Shown in pieces: positions 11,592-22,673 of a stretch of DNA of 64,000 bases. Position numbers and translations under genes: made by a program. Below the pieces are notes generated by a model. It ran no database searches. It was not told the DNA's origin and saw only the letters and a list, made by a program, of their open reading frames with translations. Origin of the DNA: Corbicula japonica (lineage: Eukaryota > Mollusca > Bivalvia > Venerida > Cyrenidae). The stretch spans positions 15,130,638 to 15,194,637 of the forward strand of contig JAZAYU010000006.1 of the NCBI GenBank assembly GCA_038501625.1, given 5' to 3'. Numbering within the stretch: the first letter of the stretch is position 1; the number at the start of each line of letters is the position of its first letter.

Positions 11592-11946
11592 AGATATTTT
11601 TAATAAAAAATTTCAACCAATTGATCTTGTACAATGTAAAAATATATCATGTTGAAATTTGGCTTGTATACCAGGGTAGGTATTCAAATTCAAATTAAAT
11701 AAATGAAGCAACTATGCTTTAATACATTTCTTGTTTTATAGAAAAATCTTTTAATACCCAGTTTTTGTACACTTGAAATGGGCATTCTTGTTAGTAGAAT
11801 TTTCACGGTTGTTCTTGGTAAGCCAAAGTAAAGATTCAAGATTCAATTCCCAGTGTTGCTGGTCAGTATAAACTTCAGTAACTATTGTTTAATTTATTGT
11901 ATTGCAGCTGAGTTAAGGTGTATTGCTTTTGCATTCATATGACTTG

Positions 11947-12095
11947 GGCTCAAGATTATAAAACCTTAGTTTGGAAACCAGTCTCAAATCTCAAGCATCT
12001 GATTTGCTAAAATGGCGGCCAGTCGCCATTTCAGCCAATCAGATGCTTGAGATTTGAGACTGGTCTCCATTCTCAGTTTTATAACCTTGGGACAT
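11947..12095. repeat. Family B palindromic MITE
   Basis: GGCTCAAGATTATAAAACCT to TTTATAACCTTGGGAC with complete arms. A right-arm fragment also lies at 12225-12297. Confidence 0.87.
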
Positions 12096-12415
12096 GGTAT
12101 GTACCCTCAGAAGAGCATTAAAAGTATGACGTTTTGTCTTTCACTAGAATGTTTCTGATCTTGACAGCTTTGTTTGGTGGTATCATATTCTTTAACCCTT
12201 TACACCATGAATATTGCTTTTACCAGCCACCTTTTCAGCCAATCAGATCTTTGAGATTTGAGACTGGTTTCCATTTAGTTTTATAATATTGGGGCCTTGT
12301 ATAATGCCTCCAATCTAACCAGTAATTGAGAAGAAATAACCAGTCTCAACATTAATACTCCCACTATGAACTGACTGCTGTATACTTGATTTACTCTCGG
12401 GTTAGCCAAGTCTCC

Positions 12416-12639
12416 TTAACCCTTTCCTCTGTATATACGCATTTTTACGCATGTGCGACCAGTGTAGATCCAGATCAGGTGGCACGGATCTGCACTGTTC
12501 GCATTTTGGTCAGAAATAACCTAACAAATCAAAAAGCAAAAAGTGCAGATCCTGATTAGAAGGCACAGATGTGCCGGCTGATCTGGATTTTTACTGTTCG
12601 CCCACGTAATAAAGGTGTGCCTATGGAGAAATGAGTTAA
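12416..12639. repeat. Family A palindromic MITE, full copy
   Basis: TTAACCCTTTCCTCTG to CTATGGAGAAATGAGTTAA; the first inner palindrome lacks about 25 bp. Confidence 0.87.
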
Positions 12640-13077
12640 TTCTGATTCTCCCTAATTAGTCAGAAAAATAATAAAGATTTGAGGTTTGGTCACCCCTCAT
12701 ATAGTAACCATTATACTTTGTTTTTCATACAACACTAAAGTTCTCCTTACCATACAATCTCACAGTTGGTAAAATGAAATATCTCTCAGTATTGAACTTT
12801 CTTATTCCTGTATTCCTGCACTTGGATAAGGTCTTTTCAGCATTGAAAATGTTCAGAATCATACTGCCAATATACAAGCTGCAAGGTTGGGGCTTAGTCT
12901 TATGTGTTTTATATTTTGTTTTGAAATGTCATATTAATGTAACATTACCTGTCTTAATTATGGCTGTCGTCAAAATTCCTGCCACTGTTTTCTAAAGTTC
13001 ATGTTTTAGTAGATTTAGATACTCGACCATTGATGTCATCAGGCAGAGTTGATATTAGACTAGTTTAGCTACATCGT

Positions 13078-13405
13078 GGCCCAAGATTATAAAACAGATT
13101 GGAGACCAGTCTCAAATCTTATCTGATAGGCTGAAATGGAGTCTTTTCTCAATCTCAAATCTCATTATCTGTGCCAAAGATTAAACATCTGAGTTTAGAG
13201 ACCAGTCTCAAATCTCAAGCATCTGATTGGTTGAAATGGAGAACAGTCACCGTTTCAGCCTATGAGATCCTTAAGAATTAAGTCTGGTCATCATTCTCAG
13301 TTCTGGGACCTAATTGGCTGAGGTGGAGACTTCTCTTCATTTCATCCAATCCAATGCTTTAGATCTGAGACTGATCTCAAATCTCATTTTTATAATTTTG
13401 GGCCC
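13078..13405. repeat. Cluster of diverged Family B copies
   Basis: At least three partial arms (CCCAAGATTATAAAACAGAT; GAGACCAGTCTCAAATCTCA; ATAATTTTGGGCCC) in tandem, some lacking CCAAT boxes. Probably nested or broken insertions. Confidence 0.7.
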
Positions 13406-15020
13406 GTATCACTTTATCCTGGTCATGTTTTTCTTGCAGTCTTTCATATGCATATAACTGTGAGCTAAAGAAATGTTTTCTGTGGCAAACGAGTTAAGTT
13501 GTTGTGATCATGATAAAATCTATTGAAATTGCGGTGAAACACTTTTTTTCTTTCGTCAAAATAAATTCTAAAATATGTCTAGTGTATTGGTTGGCTGTCT
13601 TTGCCCATTGCAAAACCATAACCTTACTTTTTCTTTTCTTATTTGTTTAACCTCTGTAGTTATAGTATATACAACTAAATCTAATTGAAGCAATTTTGTT
13701 GGTGTTTTTTGTAAGTTTTTTTTAAAGCATGCAGTTTTAATTGTTCTTATTTTATGTAATTTACATCAGTTCTAGTATTTATTTGTATAACTTGACAGAA
13801 GAAATTTCTACACAAGTTTCTTCTTCCAAGTGAAAACAAAACATGCAAATTATAAATCTAATCAAATTTTGCCCACTTGCATTTAAACAAGTAGTAGAGA
13901 AATTCACTAGAGAAACAGGACTGCTTAAAACTTTGAAGTATAACTAAGAGCTTACTCTATACAAGATTAGTTCTAAAATTAGTACTTATTTTAGAAGTTT
14001 TCAAAGGCAATACATTAAGAGTCTAAAATGACCATTTTACAAATGGTTTTGCACAAAGCAGACACCATGACTTTTTCAGATACATTAATATCAGTATTTC
14101 TAAACTTTGAAAATCCCAATCAGACATTGACTATTCCCAGACTTCCAGTTGGCATGTACAGCGACCTGTGGTCCCCACGTACAATGACTTCAAGTCCCAA
14201 CGTACAGTGCATTTCACTCTACTGACCCTCAGTCTATTCTTCCCTAACAAAATCAGACAATGACCGGCCAACCAAAAATTTTCAAACACTGATTATTATA
14301 GCAACTGTATTATTTAAAATGGATTCTAATCAGTTACTGTACAAGAAAGCATTGCTGTTTCGTGGACATTTTTCTCGGTTGTTTTATAATGTAAGTGACA
14401 TTATTTGATGTTATAATATTTTTTTATATTATAAATGGTGCATATATATTTTGTTATATTGTTATAATACTGCACTTATTTCTTTGTTGAAGACTTTACC
14501 AGATATATGTTTTTTGTTCTTTTTATTTTATTTTATTGCATTATTATATTATTTTTGAAGTTTATTTTGATGTAAATGTCAAGATGGAATTATGGAAAAA
14601 TATCTGTTGTGAAAAGGAAATGAGCATGTTGGTGTTTTCATCCTTTTGGAGGATTTCAGCAAAATTAACCCTAAATTCCAAATATATGGGTTTTTGATGC
14701 ATGTGCAACCAGATTAGATCTAGATCATCCAGCACATATGAGCTGTCTGATCTGATCTAGATCAGATCGCACTAATGTTCAGAATACTCAGAAATCATGA
14801 GGATGTTCACAATAGATCTTTTTCCGTGAGAAGTAAACTGATGATTTAGTTTTCAACGCATTTCTTTAAAGTTCTGTAAAGGGTAAATAAAATAATTTGA
14901 CCAAACAAGTTTCCAGATAGATGTAGGAAGAACCTACAACATTATAAATTATATCTTTACTATTGTTACACTAGAACAAGCAGTTCTTGACAGAATTACA
15001 CAATTTTACCAACAAGTTCT

Positions 15021-15123
15021 GGACTAAGGTTATAAAACTGAGCATGGAAACCAGCCATTTCAGCCAATCAGATCCTTGAGATTTGAGACTGGTTTCCATG
15101 CTCAGTTTTATAACCTTGGGCAC
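15021..15123. repeat. Family B palindromic MITE, left arm shortened
   Basis: GGACTAAGGTTATAAAACTG to TTTTATAACCTTGGGCAC. Confidence 0.82.
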
Positions 15124-15472
15124 TGTAGAATTTTATATTTCCATATCTTTTTTATCATATGCATTTCTTACATTATTATTCTATTGTGATAATTTGTATA
15201 TATAAAAAAGAAAAAATATGTATGACCCTTGTACATATTGTTTGTTATGTGTATATAATTATGTTAGATTTATTACATATTGTTTTGCATCCAACCAACT
15301 GTTATTCTTTGTGTTTTATTTTGTTTTATTTTTTCAAGTCTGTTGGAACAAGTCTGTTAACCCTACCTTGCTAATCTAGGGTTAAACCCGAAACATGCTG
15401 ATTTTCTGCAATGGACTCACCTTTCTTTAATCAGTATCGTTCCAGTCATAGCTCGGAAGGAATCATTGGCTG

Positions 15473-15672
15473 TTAACCATTTACTAAACAGAACATGTTT
15501 ATTCCATGGACCAACAGTGTAGAACCAGATCACCATAACATTCACTTTTAGAATCATTTGGTCATTTCTGATCAAAAAGCAGCCAGTGTAGATCTTGATT
15601 AGATGACACCATTGTGCCGGCTGATCTGGATCTACACTGTTAAACGCACAAATATACGGAGTAAATTGTTAA
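15473..15672. repeat. Family A palindromic MITE, decayed
   Basis: TTAACCATTTACTA to CGGAGTAAATTGTTAA; the right inner palindrome is well kept. Further fragments follow to about 15830. Confidence 0.72.
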
Positions 15673-16224
15673 GTAAACAGTGTAGACTCTGATCATACAT
15701 CAATGTCAAAGATGATGTTGGTCTACACTCTTTGCAGCCTCACATATTGGTTTGTGCACTAAAGAGTTAAACTCATTTGCATCTACTATAGACCCTGCAA
15801 CCAGTGTAGATCCCGACTGATGGCCATGTTGGTGTCTTTGAACTTTTACACTTTTACCACGATATACAAATTTGAACAATTGGTGGAATAGTCCATTTTT
15901 ATAGAAAGGCTAGTCCATTAATGAAACACAGGAGGGTAAGGGTGAAACAATCCATTATCTAAATACCATTTTTCAGATTTAGCATATGTTTATTATAATT
16001 TTTCTAATATTCTTTATTCCATGCACTGTAGAAATAATAAAAAAGGACTTTGAATCAATTGTTGTTTTCATTCTTTCCATTGATGATGTGCAAACAGTGT
16101 AGATCCAGATTAGCTGGCACATACCATCTGATCAGGATCTACACTGCTTCTTGGTCAAATCAAAAAGCAGTGTGAAGATCCTTAGCAGATGGCATGGATG
16201 TGATGGCTAACTTAGATCTACACT

Positions 16225-16343
16225 GTGCCCAAGGTTATAAAACTGAGCATGGAAACCAGTCTCAAATCTCAAGCATCTGATTGGCTGAAATGGTGACCAG
16301 ATTTGAGACTGGTTTCCAATCTCAGCTTTATAACCTTGGCACC
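16225..16343. repeat. Family B palindromic MITE inserted in a Family A copy
   Basis: TGCCCAAGGTTATAAAACTG to CTTTATAACCTTGGCACC, flanked by Family A sequence (about 16090-16224 and 16345-16390), so Family B inserted later here. Confidence 0.8.
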
Positions 16344-16413
16344 TGTTGTCCTATAGAACAGTCATGTTCTATGGGGTAAACATACCCCTGACTGACGTTT
16401 TACATATACTAAT

Positions 16414-16650
16414 GGACAAAAGTCTTGTCCGTTACGAAAATTTAATTTTTTTGCATGCCTATTTTAAACACATTACATTTCTAGCAGTACTGGCTTAAAT
16501 TCTAAAATTCTTTTTCATTAAATGCATTTAAATCTCTTCTTTCTACCGATACCAAATTTATGCAGGTAGTACTGTGTTGAAAATTGGCATTGTTGGTGTT
16601 TACGCGGTTACAAAGATATGAAAAACAGATACCGTACAAGACTTTTGTCC
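16414..16650. mobile_element. Second copy of the GGACAAAAGTCTTGTCC inverted-repeat element
   Basis: This 237-bp segment begins GGACAAAAGTCTTGTCC and ends GTACAAGACTTTTGTCC. It shares internal sequence with 28167-28388, including TGTTGAAAATTGGCAT. The terminal motif is itself a short palindrome. No clear target duplication was seen. Confidence 0.6.
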
Positions 16651-17412
16651 TTAAGTATATTTTCAGTTATTGAACAGAAATCATAAAAGGATATAATGAT
16701 GACCCATATCAGAAAACAACAAAGTTTCAAATAGGCCTGTAAGCAGGAGTCATAGTCTGAAAGGAGATTAACGGTTCTGTACAACTGACCTAGGTCCTAC
16801 TATTATCAAATACTAAAATAGTCTGAAAGGGGCACGTCACAGGAAATGCTGTCTTAGGTGTAATTTCTTGACATTTTAATTTTTATTGATATGGAAAGAA
16901 CTCATAATTATTTATTATTTTATCAAAACTAAGAAGGGATTTTGGTATATTATCATTTGGAAAATGACAACTTTTAGTCATTTTATACTTTCACTTTAGA
17001 AAGATCACAAAACACCTAACCCCCTCACATGTCTGGATTTCTTGATACTTTCCCCTAGGGTAAAGATGAGGCAAGAATTTTCAAAGTACACACATCATTA
17101 CATGTATTATGATATATAAATGTAATACAAGTAACTTTCAGTGGAGGTATGGAGAAGATTGTAATAATTGGCAACACACGTTCCGAGCCACCAGAAATTT
17201 TTATAACTGTTTGACACTTGTTATCTGTATTAAATGAAAACAACAATATTACTTAGTTAACAAATTTATTCATAACCACCAGCATCAAATCAATAACAAA
17301 AACAATCATTAATAACAACAAATTCAAAATCAGCAGTACATCAAAATATCAAGGATTTCATAATACATTAACAGAGATTATTCACCCATTTATCAACACA
17401 GTCAAACCTGTG

Positions 17413-17655
17413 TTAACCCTTTCCTTGATATATACTCATTTTTACGCGTGTGCGACCAGTGAAGATCCAGATCAGCCAGCACATCAATGATGTCTGATCT
17501 GGATCTGCACTGATCGCATTTTGGTCAGAAATATCCTAAGGATTCAAAAAAGCGAACAGTTTAGATCCTGATCAGATGGCACGGATGTGCCGGCTGATCT
17601 GGATCTAAACTGTTTGCCCTAGCAATAAAGGTGTATCTATACAGGAAAGGGTTAA
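17413..17655. repeat. Family A palindromic MITE, full copy
   Basis: TTAACCCTTTCCTTG to CAGGAAAGGGTTAA; both inner palindromes complete, one of the best-preserved copies. Confidence 0.9.
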
Positions 17656-18375
17656 AGACCACCTTATAATAATGACACGCCACAAGGACATAAACCGTTA
17701 AAACCCGCTTACAAAGATCATTAAAGGACTGGACCCCTATTTTACATCTTGTATAATAATTCCCTATCTGGCCAGCAAGGAAAAAAAATGGAAACACGAG
17801 CTGTCAGAGGAAACAAAATTATGGAAGTAAAATGAATTAGTACAAAAAAGGGGAATAACTATAAAATGATTTTGAAAGAGTTATGACACTTCTAACAAAC
17901 TGAAGTAATTTATGATGGTGATAAAATAGGTCATGATGTAGGACATTAGATTTTAATTCCATACCAATCATTTAATTAATATCAAAAACATATGTCAACT
18001 GTATACAATGTTGAATGAAAAATTAATAGGAAAAAAATGTTTGTTTTTACTGTTTAAACGTTTCTGAACTTTTTTGTAGAAAAAATATGGTTATGAAGTA
18101 GGTTAGATGAGAGCATTTATTTAAGATTAATTTTTCAAATAAACTAAAAGTAGTAAAGTCTTAGGCCAAATTCATGCACAATGTAAGTGAAAAGGGAGAA
18201 TAACTAACACAAAGTTTTCATGGAGAGTTATAGGACTTGTTGGAAATGATGCAGATTATGAAGGTGAATATTTATTCTAAGTAAAACAATGATATCTTTA
18301 GTGGATTCAATGTTTTGAACCAACAGCATAAAATTAAGATACATGAATTTGACAACATGGTAATCAAGATAACTC

Positions 18376-19922
18376 TCCTATACGCCTTTCCAATAATTCG
18401 ATGAATTTATTTGGTTACCTCCCCTGTCCAGTCACGTGACTGCTCTACAGGAAAAATGATTGCTCGCTGTAATAACGTAATAGGGAATATGTACCTACAA
18501 CTTTCTTTTTTTATCATAAAATTCTTTTTTGAAAAATATATTTTCTCTTTGAATTAGTAATAATACATCAACTTCATGATATTTTTGAAAACAAAGACCT
18601 ATTTTATATATATAGGTCTCTGTTGAAAATAATTTATAAAACAATCAGGTTTCTGACTTAAAGTGTAAATTCATTATTCCTCGCATTAAACACTAAACGA
18701 CTTGAACTAACAGACAGTCGCAGTGTTCTCTTCACGGCTTAATTGAGTCTCGTTTCCGGATTAGCGTGTCTATTCAACTACTGACATCATGTTGTGATTA
18801 TGTCGGCGGCGATTGATTTTGAAGGCGGCATGCCATAAACATGTCAAACTGTCTCGCACACGGGATCATCTGTCAATTACTTAAAGGGGCAGATATCATT
18901 GACCAATAGAGATCGTGTAATTTCTATTTGCAAGGTTTCTACACCTCCCAATTCTTAAGTATTTCGGAGTCCTTTAACTACTGGATGTGCCAGCAAATGT
19001 ATTTGATTTAGCACTTAAATGGATTCTTAATCAACATTACGACACGTTATAGAAACAAAAGCCGTCAATAAGAAACAAATCTTTTCAAAACATTTTATAT
19101 ATGTTTAATTAAGAGTTTGGGCTTTTATGCCAAAATTACAATCTGTCAAACCTAAGAAATCTAAATTGGATATGCAACCATATTGTGATATAAATATTCC
19201 CATCTTTTTGGAAGCTGGCATCTAAATCCTTGAATTTTATTCTACGAATGATACTTCTACAACAAACAATCAAATTACCGATCCTGTTTAATTTCAAGAC
19301 AGAATCAATCATATTTGGTTGTGAAGTATACGTAACATTTTAAATATTCAAATTATTTATTCGTTGACCATAAACGCCTTAATTTTTTAGGACAATTCTA
19401 TTGTTCAAATGTGTAAGTATCAACAAATTCAGATTGTATTTTTTTGTCTACAGATCATGTAACCAGATGTTGACATATCACGATTTCCGGATAATAGCGC
19501 ATTACTAGCCTTAGCAATTTGCAACATTTACACCAGTAAAATATATTTTCAGCAGAAAAGATATTAAGTAGAAATTGTTGTACATAGTTGGTAAAATTAA
19601 TGCTTATGTTTGTCCAAATTGCGTTTCATACTGCCTACAATCAACAAGAATGGTACATGTTCTTAAATCATTAAAAATCGAAGTATCTAACAAATAGTAA
19701 ACATAAAAAAGTCTGGCTAGAATAACAGACAAGCAACTTATTTTTTCACCGCCGGCGACGAACGCAGACCTGCAATATAGCGGATAAGGTTAGCTATTAT
19801 GTGCTTAAGCCATTAGCCCGATCGTTCAGCTATCCTGCAGAGCCTCGTTTTGGATTGATTTTCGGTCGCGGGAAGTAACTCGTACTGGACTGCGAAACTG
19901 TTTATTGGAAAGGCGTATAGGA
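18376..19922. mobile_element. 1.55-kb element with TCCTATACGCCTTTCCAATAA inverted ends
   Basis: The left end TCCTATACGCCTTTCCAATA (18376) is matched by its reverse complement ending at 19922. The interior is AT-rich with no convincing coding region, apart from GC-richer patches near each end (CAGTCACGTGACTG at 18430, GGTCGCGGG at about 19864). No clear target duplication was found, so the exact outer boundary is uncertain. Confidence 0.6.
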
Positions 19923-20746
19923 AAGTCAAGTTTAAAAAATTAGCAGTCAGTCAGTGGTAGAAAAAAATGCAGATCAAGTTGAAGCTTAACATTACCGTAT
20001 AATGTATTATACAAATAGAAGATAAACAAAAACAAATTCCTTTATATACAAATATCAAAATATATCATTAAAAACACGTTTTTGATAAAAATACCCTGCA
20101 TGTTTAAGTATTGTACCGGGTATTATTAATTCTTTCACTGGGCCTAAAGTTTCAGCACCATCCATATAGCACAGTTATGCATGTATCATAAATTAGCATT
20201 GTTTTCAGATGTTTCTAAGACATCAAAAATTGGAATCTTTTTGCAGTTCATGACATTGTGTCTTAGAATGGAAACAATAGGCCTGTGTGAACTAAACTAA
20301 CTCCACAGCGTTTGATTGTATCAAGCAAATAATGGATTATAAGTAAATAACAAATTAACTTCAATATCCTTTAGGTAATAAGAAAAATTTAACCATAAAA
20401 ATGTGCAAGTAAAATATGAGATAATGTATATACAACACTGGTACAATTTTCTAGGTATTATAAATCTATTTCTTTTTTAAAGACTGCACTTACTCAGTGT
20501 CGAGTAATCAACTCGAGATCAAACATAGTTTTATCACAACCAATATTGGAAGTAGATAGAAAAGCAGCACCAGATCAACCCAATTCATAAATTACAATCA
20601 AATAATGACAGAAATATATAAACTACCCTCAAACTATACATTTTGTTTTGTTAAGCACCAACATGGTAAAGTTCTATTCGAAAATAAATATGATCTTCTA
20701 GGGACACTTTTGTCCAAGACTTTACAACATACATTAGCTAGCTGTC

Positions 20747-20856
20747 TATAATCTCAAGCATCTGAACGGTCAAATGGAAACAAGTCCCCATTTCAGCTAA
20801 TCTGAAGCTTGAGATTTGAGACTGGTCTCCATTCTCAGTTCTATAATCTTGGGCCT
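20747..20856. repeat. Family B palindromic MITE, partial
   Basis: ATAATCTCAAGCATCTGAAC to CTATAATCTTGGGCC; left outer arm missing. Confidence 0.75.
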
Positions 20857-20950
20857 TTATCACATATCCATCAAAACAACCTGCATATTTGTTGAAGCAG
20901 TGGAATGCATAGCTATATACAGTGCAATAGAATGACTGACCCCAAAACTG

Positions 20951-21099
20951 GGTTGAAGGTTATAAAACTGAGATTGGAAACCAGTCTCAAATCTCAAGCA
21001 TCTGATTGGCTGAAATGGCGACATGGTCGCCATTTCAGCCAATCAGATGTTTGAGATTTGAGACTGGTTTCCATGCTCAGCTTTATAACCTTGGGCACA
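20951..21099. repeat. Family B palindromic MITE, near-perfect hairpin
   Basis: Begins GGTTGAAGGTTATAAAACTG and ends TTATAACCTTGGGCAC. It carries the same unusual TTGAAGG end as 22862-23005 but in the opposite orientation, so the two share a subtype. Confidence 0.9.
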
Positions 21100-21479
21100 G
21101 ACCCAAGCCAATAGAGGAATGATCCACTAGTAAGTACATGACTAAACATTAAATGCAAATATTTTACTAAGACACCAAACATTGAGTAGGCACAAATTTC
21201 TCATTTTTCTTTACAATTGTATTAGCTCTAACAATATATGCATGAATATCATATGCCTTACCATGTGATCTGTAAATCAATCATATATTCTGGTAAACAC
21301 TGTAACTATAGTTCATATTACACAAAACCAAACTTTCAACCAACACTTGCAAAATTATATCTATTCATCAACAGGTACTTCTTGTGTTTTTTGTTCTCAA
21401 CAAAATAAACTTGTACATAATGAAGTTTTGCTTAGGTGCGAGTGTTGTTTTATTTATTGTAAGTGTTAACCGAGATTTT

Positions 21480-21981
21480 ATACTCAACAAAAATAAAAAG
21501 TATCCACTCTCCTGTCTTAAATTTTGTATAATTTATAAATGAAAAACTCAAAATCTATATGTGAGCAAATTTGCATTTCTGTTATCATTGCAAAGAGATA
21601 AAGATTTCTTGAAAATCTCCAGCCACAAGTTAGTTATCCTTCCCTTTGTTATATTGAGGATTTCAGGAAAAAATCAGTATTTCTCAAAACATTCATCAAT
21701 AAAACAACTGGTCTTCAACAAACAATGCTAGAAATTCCAATCATTTTCAATTACCGCCCTTTAAATTGAATATGTAGCGTTTTGTAATTCATTATTAATT
21801 GTTATTCGACTGGCAGTTGCTAACTTCTTGGTGTGGAAGATTATATTGATGGACAACTTAAATTAAAAACCAACTGAGATTAATTATGAAAACACCATTC
21901 ATAGCGTTCGTGATTAAATGAAAATGTGTTAATGAGAATATAAGCATAAAAAGTGGATACTTTTTATTTTTGTTTAGTATA
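21480..21981. mobile_element. Short TA-flanked inverted-repeat element
   Basis: The left end TACTCAACAAAAATAAAAAG, followed by TATCCACT, is mirrored on the right at about 21948-21981. Both ends abut TA. About 500 bp, no coding capacity. The end layout (ACTC/ACAAAAA... then a short GC patch) resembles the Tc1-like relic at 52381-53281. Confidence 0.6.
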
Positions 21982-22004
21982 TATTTATTTCGTTGTTTTT
22001 TTTC

Positions 22005-22265
22005 AAATAGATAAGAGGCCAGAACATCAACAGATGCTTAGCATATTTCTTCTTAGGCCCATTTGGCATACCAGCTTTTACATGGTGAAAGAAGGCCCCA
22101 GGTTCCCCTCTGGACAATTTTCAGGCCAGAGCAGGCACCTGGGTAGAACCATCGACATTCCTCCATCTAGCTGGCAAACTTCCTCACATGAAAGATCTTA
22201 ACACTGGTAGGTCTCAAACTCACAGCAGTGAACAGCAAGTGATTCTCATTCGGAAACCTTAACCA
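22005..22265. repeat. SINE-like or conserved dispersed repeat
   Basis: A GC-richer block (GGACAATTTTCAGGCCAGAG, GTAGAACCATCGACATTCC, GGTCTCAAACTCACAGCAG, TTCGGAAACCTTAACCACC) ends in a TAACCACC-type phrase typical of tRNA-derived SINE heads. It lies about 400 bp downstream of the SLC25A21 stop and may be in its 3'UTR. Confidence 0.45.
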
Positions 22266-22673
22266 CCACCCAATAATGTAATATCTATAAAGTGTTGCAT
22301 TTTGTTTTGGTTTGATCTATATCGCAAGTCATATAACAATAACAACTCTTGTCACCTTAGTAAAAAAAACAGTATAAGTTCCATTAAAATAAGAAGGAGT
22401 TATACTGTTTTTGCACTAAGGGGACACTATGTTATAGGTAAAAGTTGTGTGCCAATAATGACATTTTTTATCCTGTTCTGGACAGAATAGCATAGACATG
22501 AGACACAAAAAAGGAAATACATAAAGAATGAAAAAAGGTACAATTATAACATTCATCATTTTCTACAGCTTTGCAGTCCCACATGGGTCTGTGGTATACA
22601 CAACATGTGGGCTCTGTATAATACACAACATGAAAGACCTCTGCTCAGCAGTGTTCATCACCATCTGTGATGT

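Larger units (their letters stand above)
7420..22673. other. Intergenic tract between convergent PLCB and SLC25A21
   Basis: No host coding exon was found on either strand. It holds the repeats listed individually. Between them, 12700-13070, 13420-14660, 16660-17400, 17660-18370 and 19930-20740 are AT-rich sequence with no recognised feature. The 3'UTRs of PLCB and SLC25A21 must extend into it, but several candidate AATAAA/TTTATT sites exist and none can be chosen. Confidence 0.7.
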
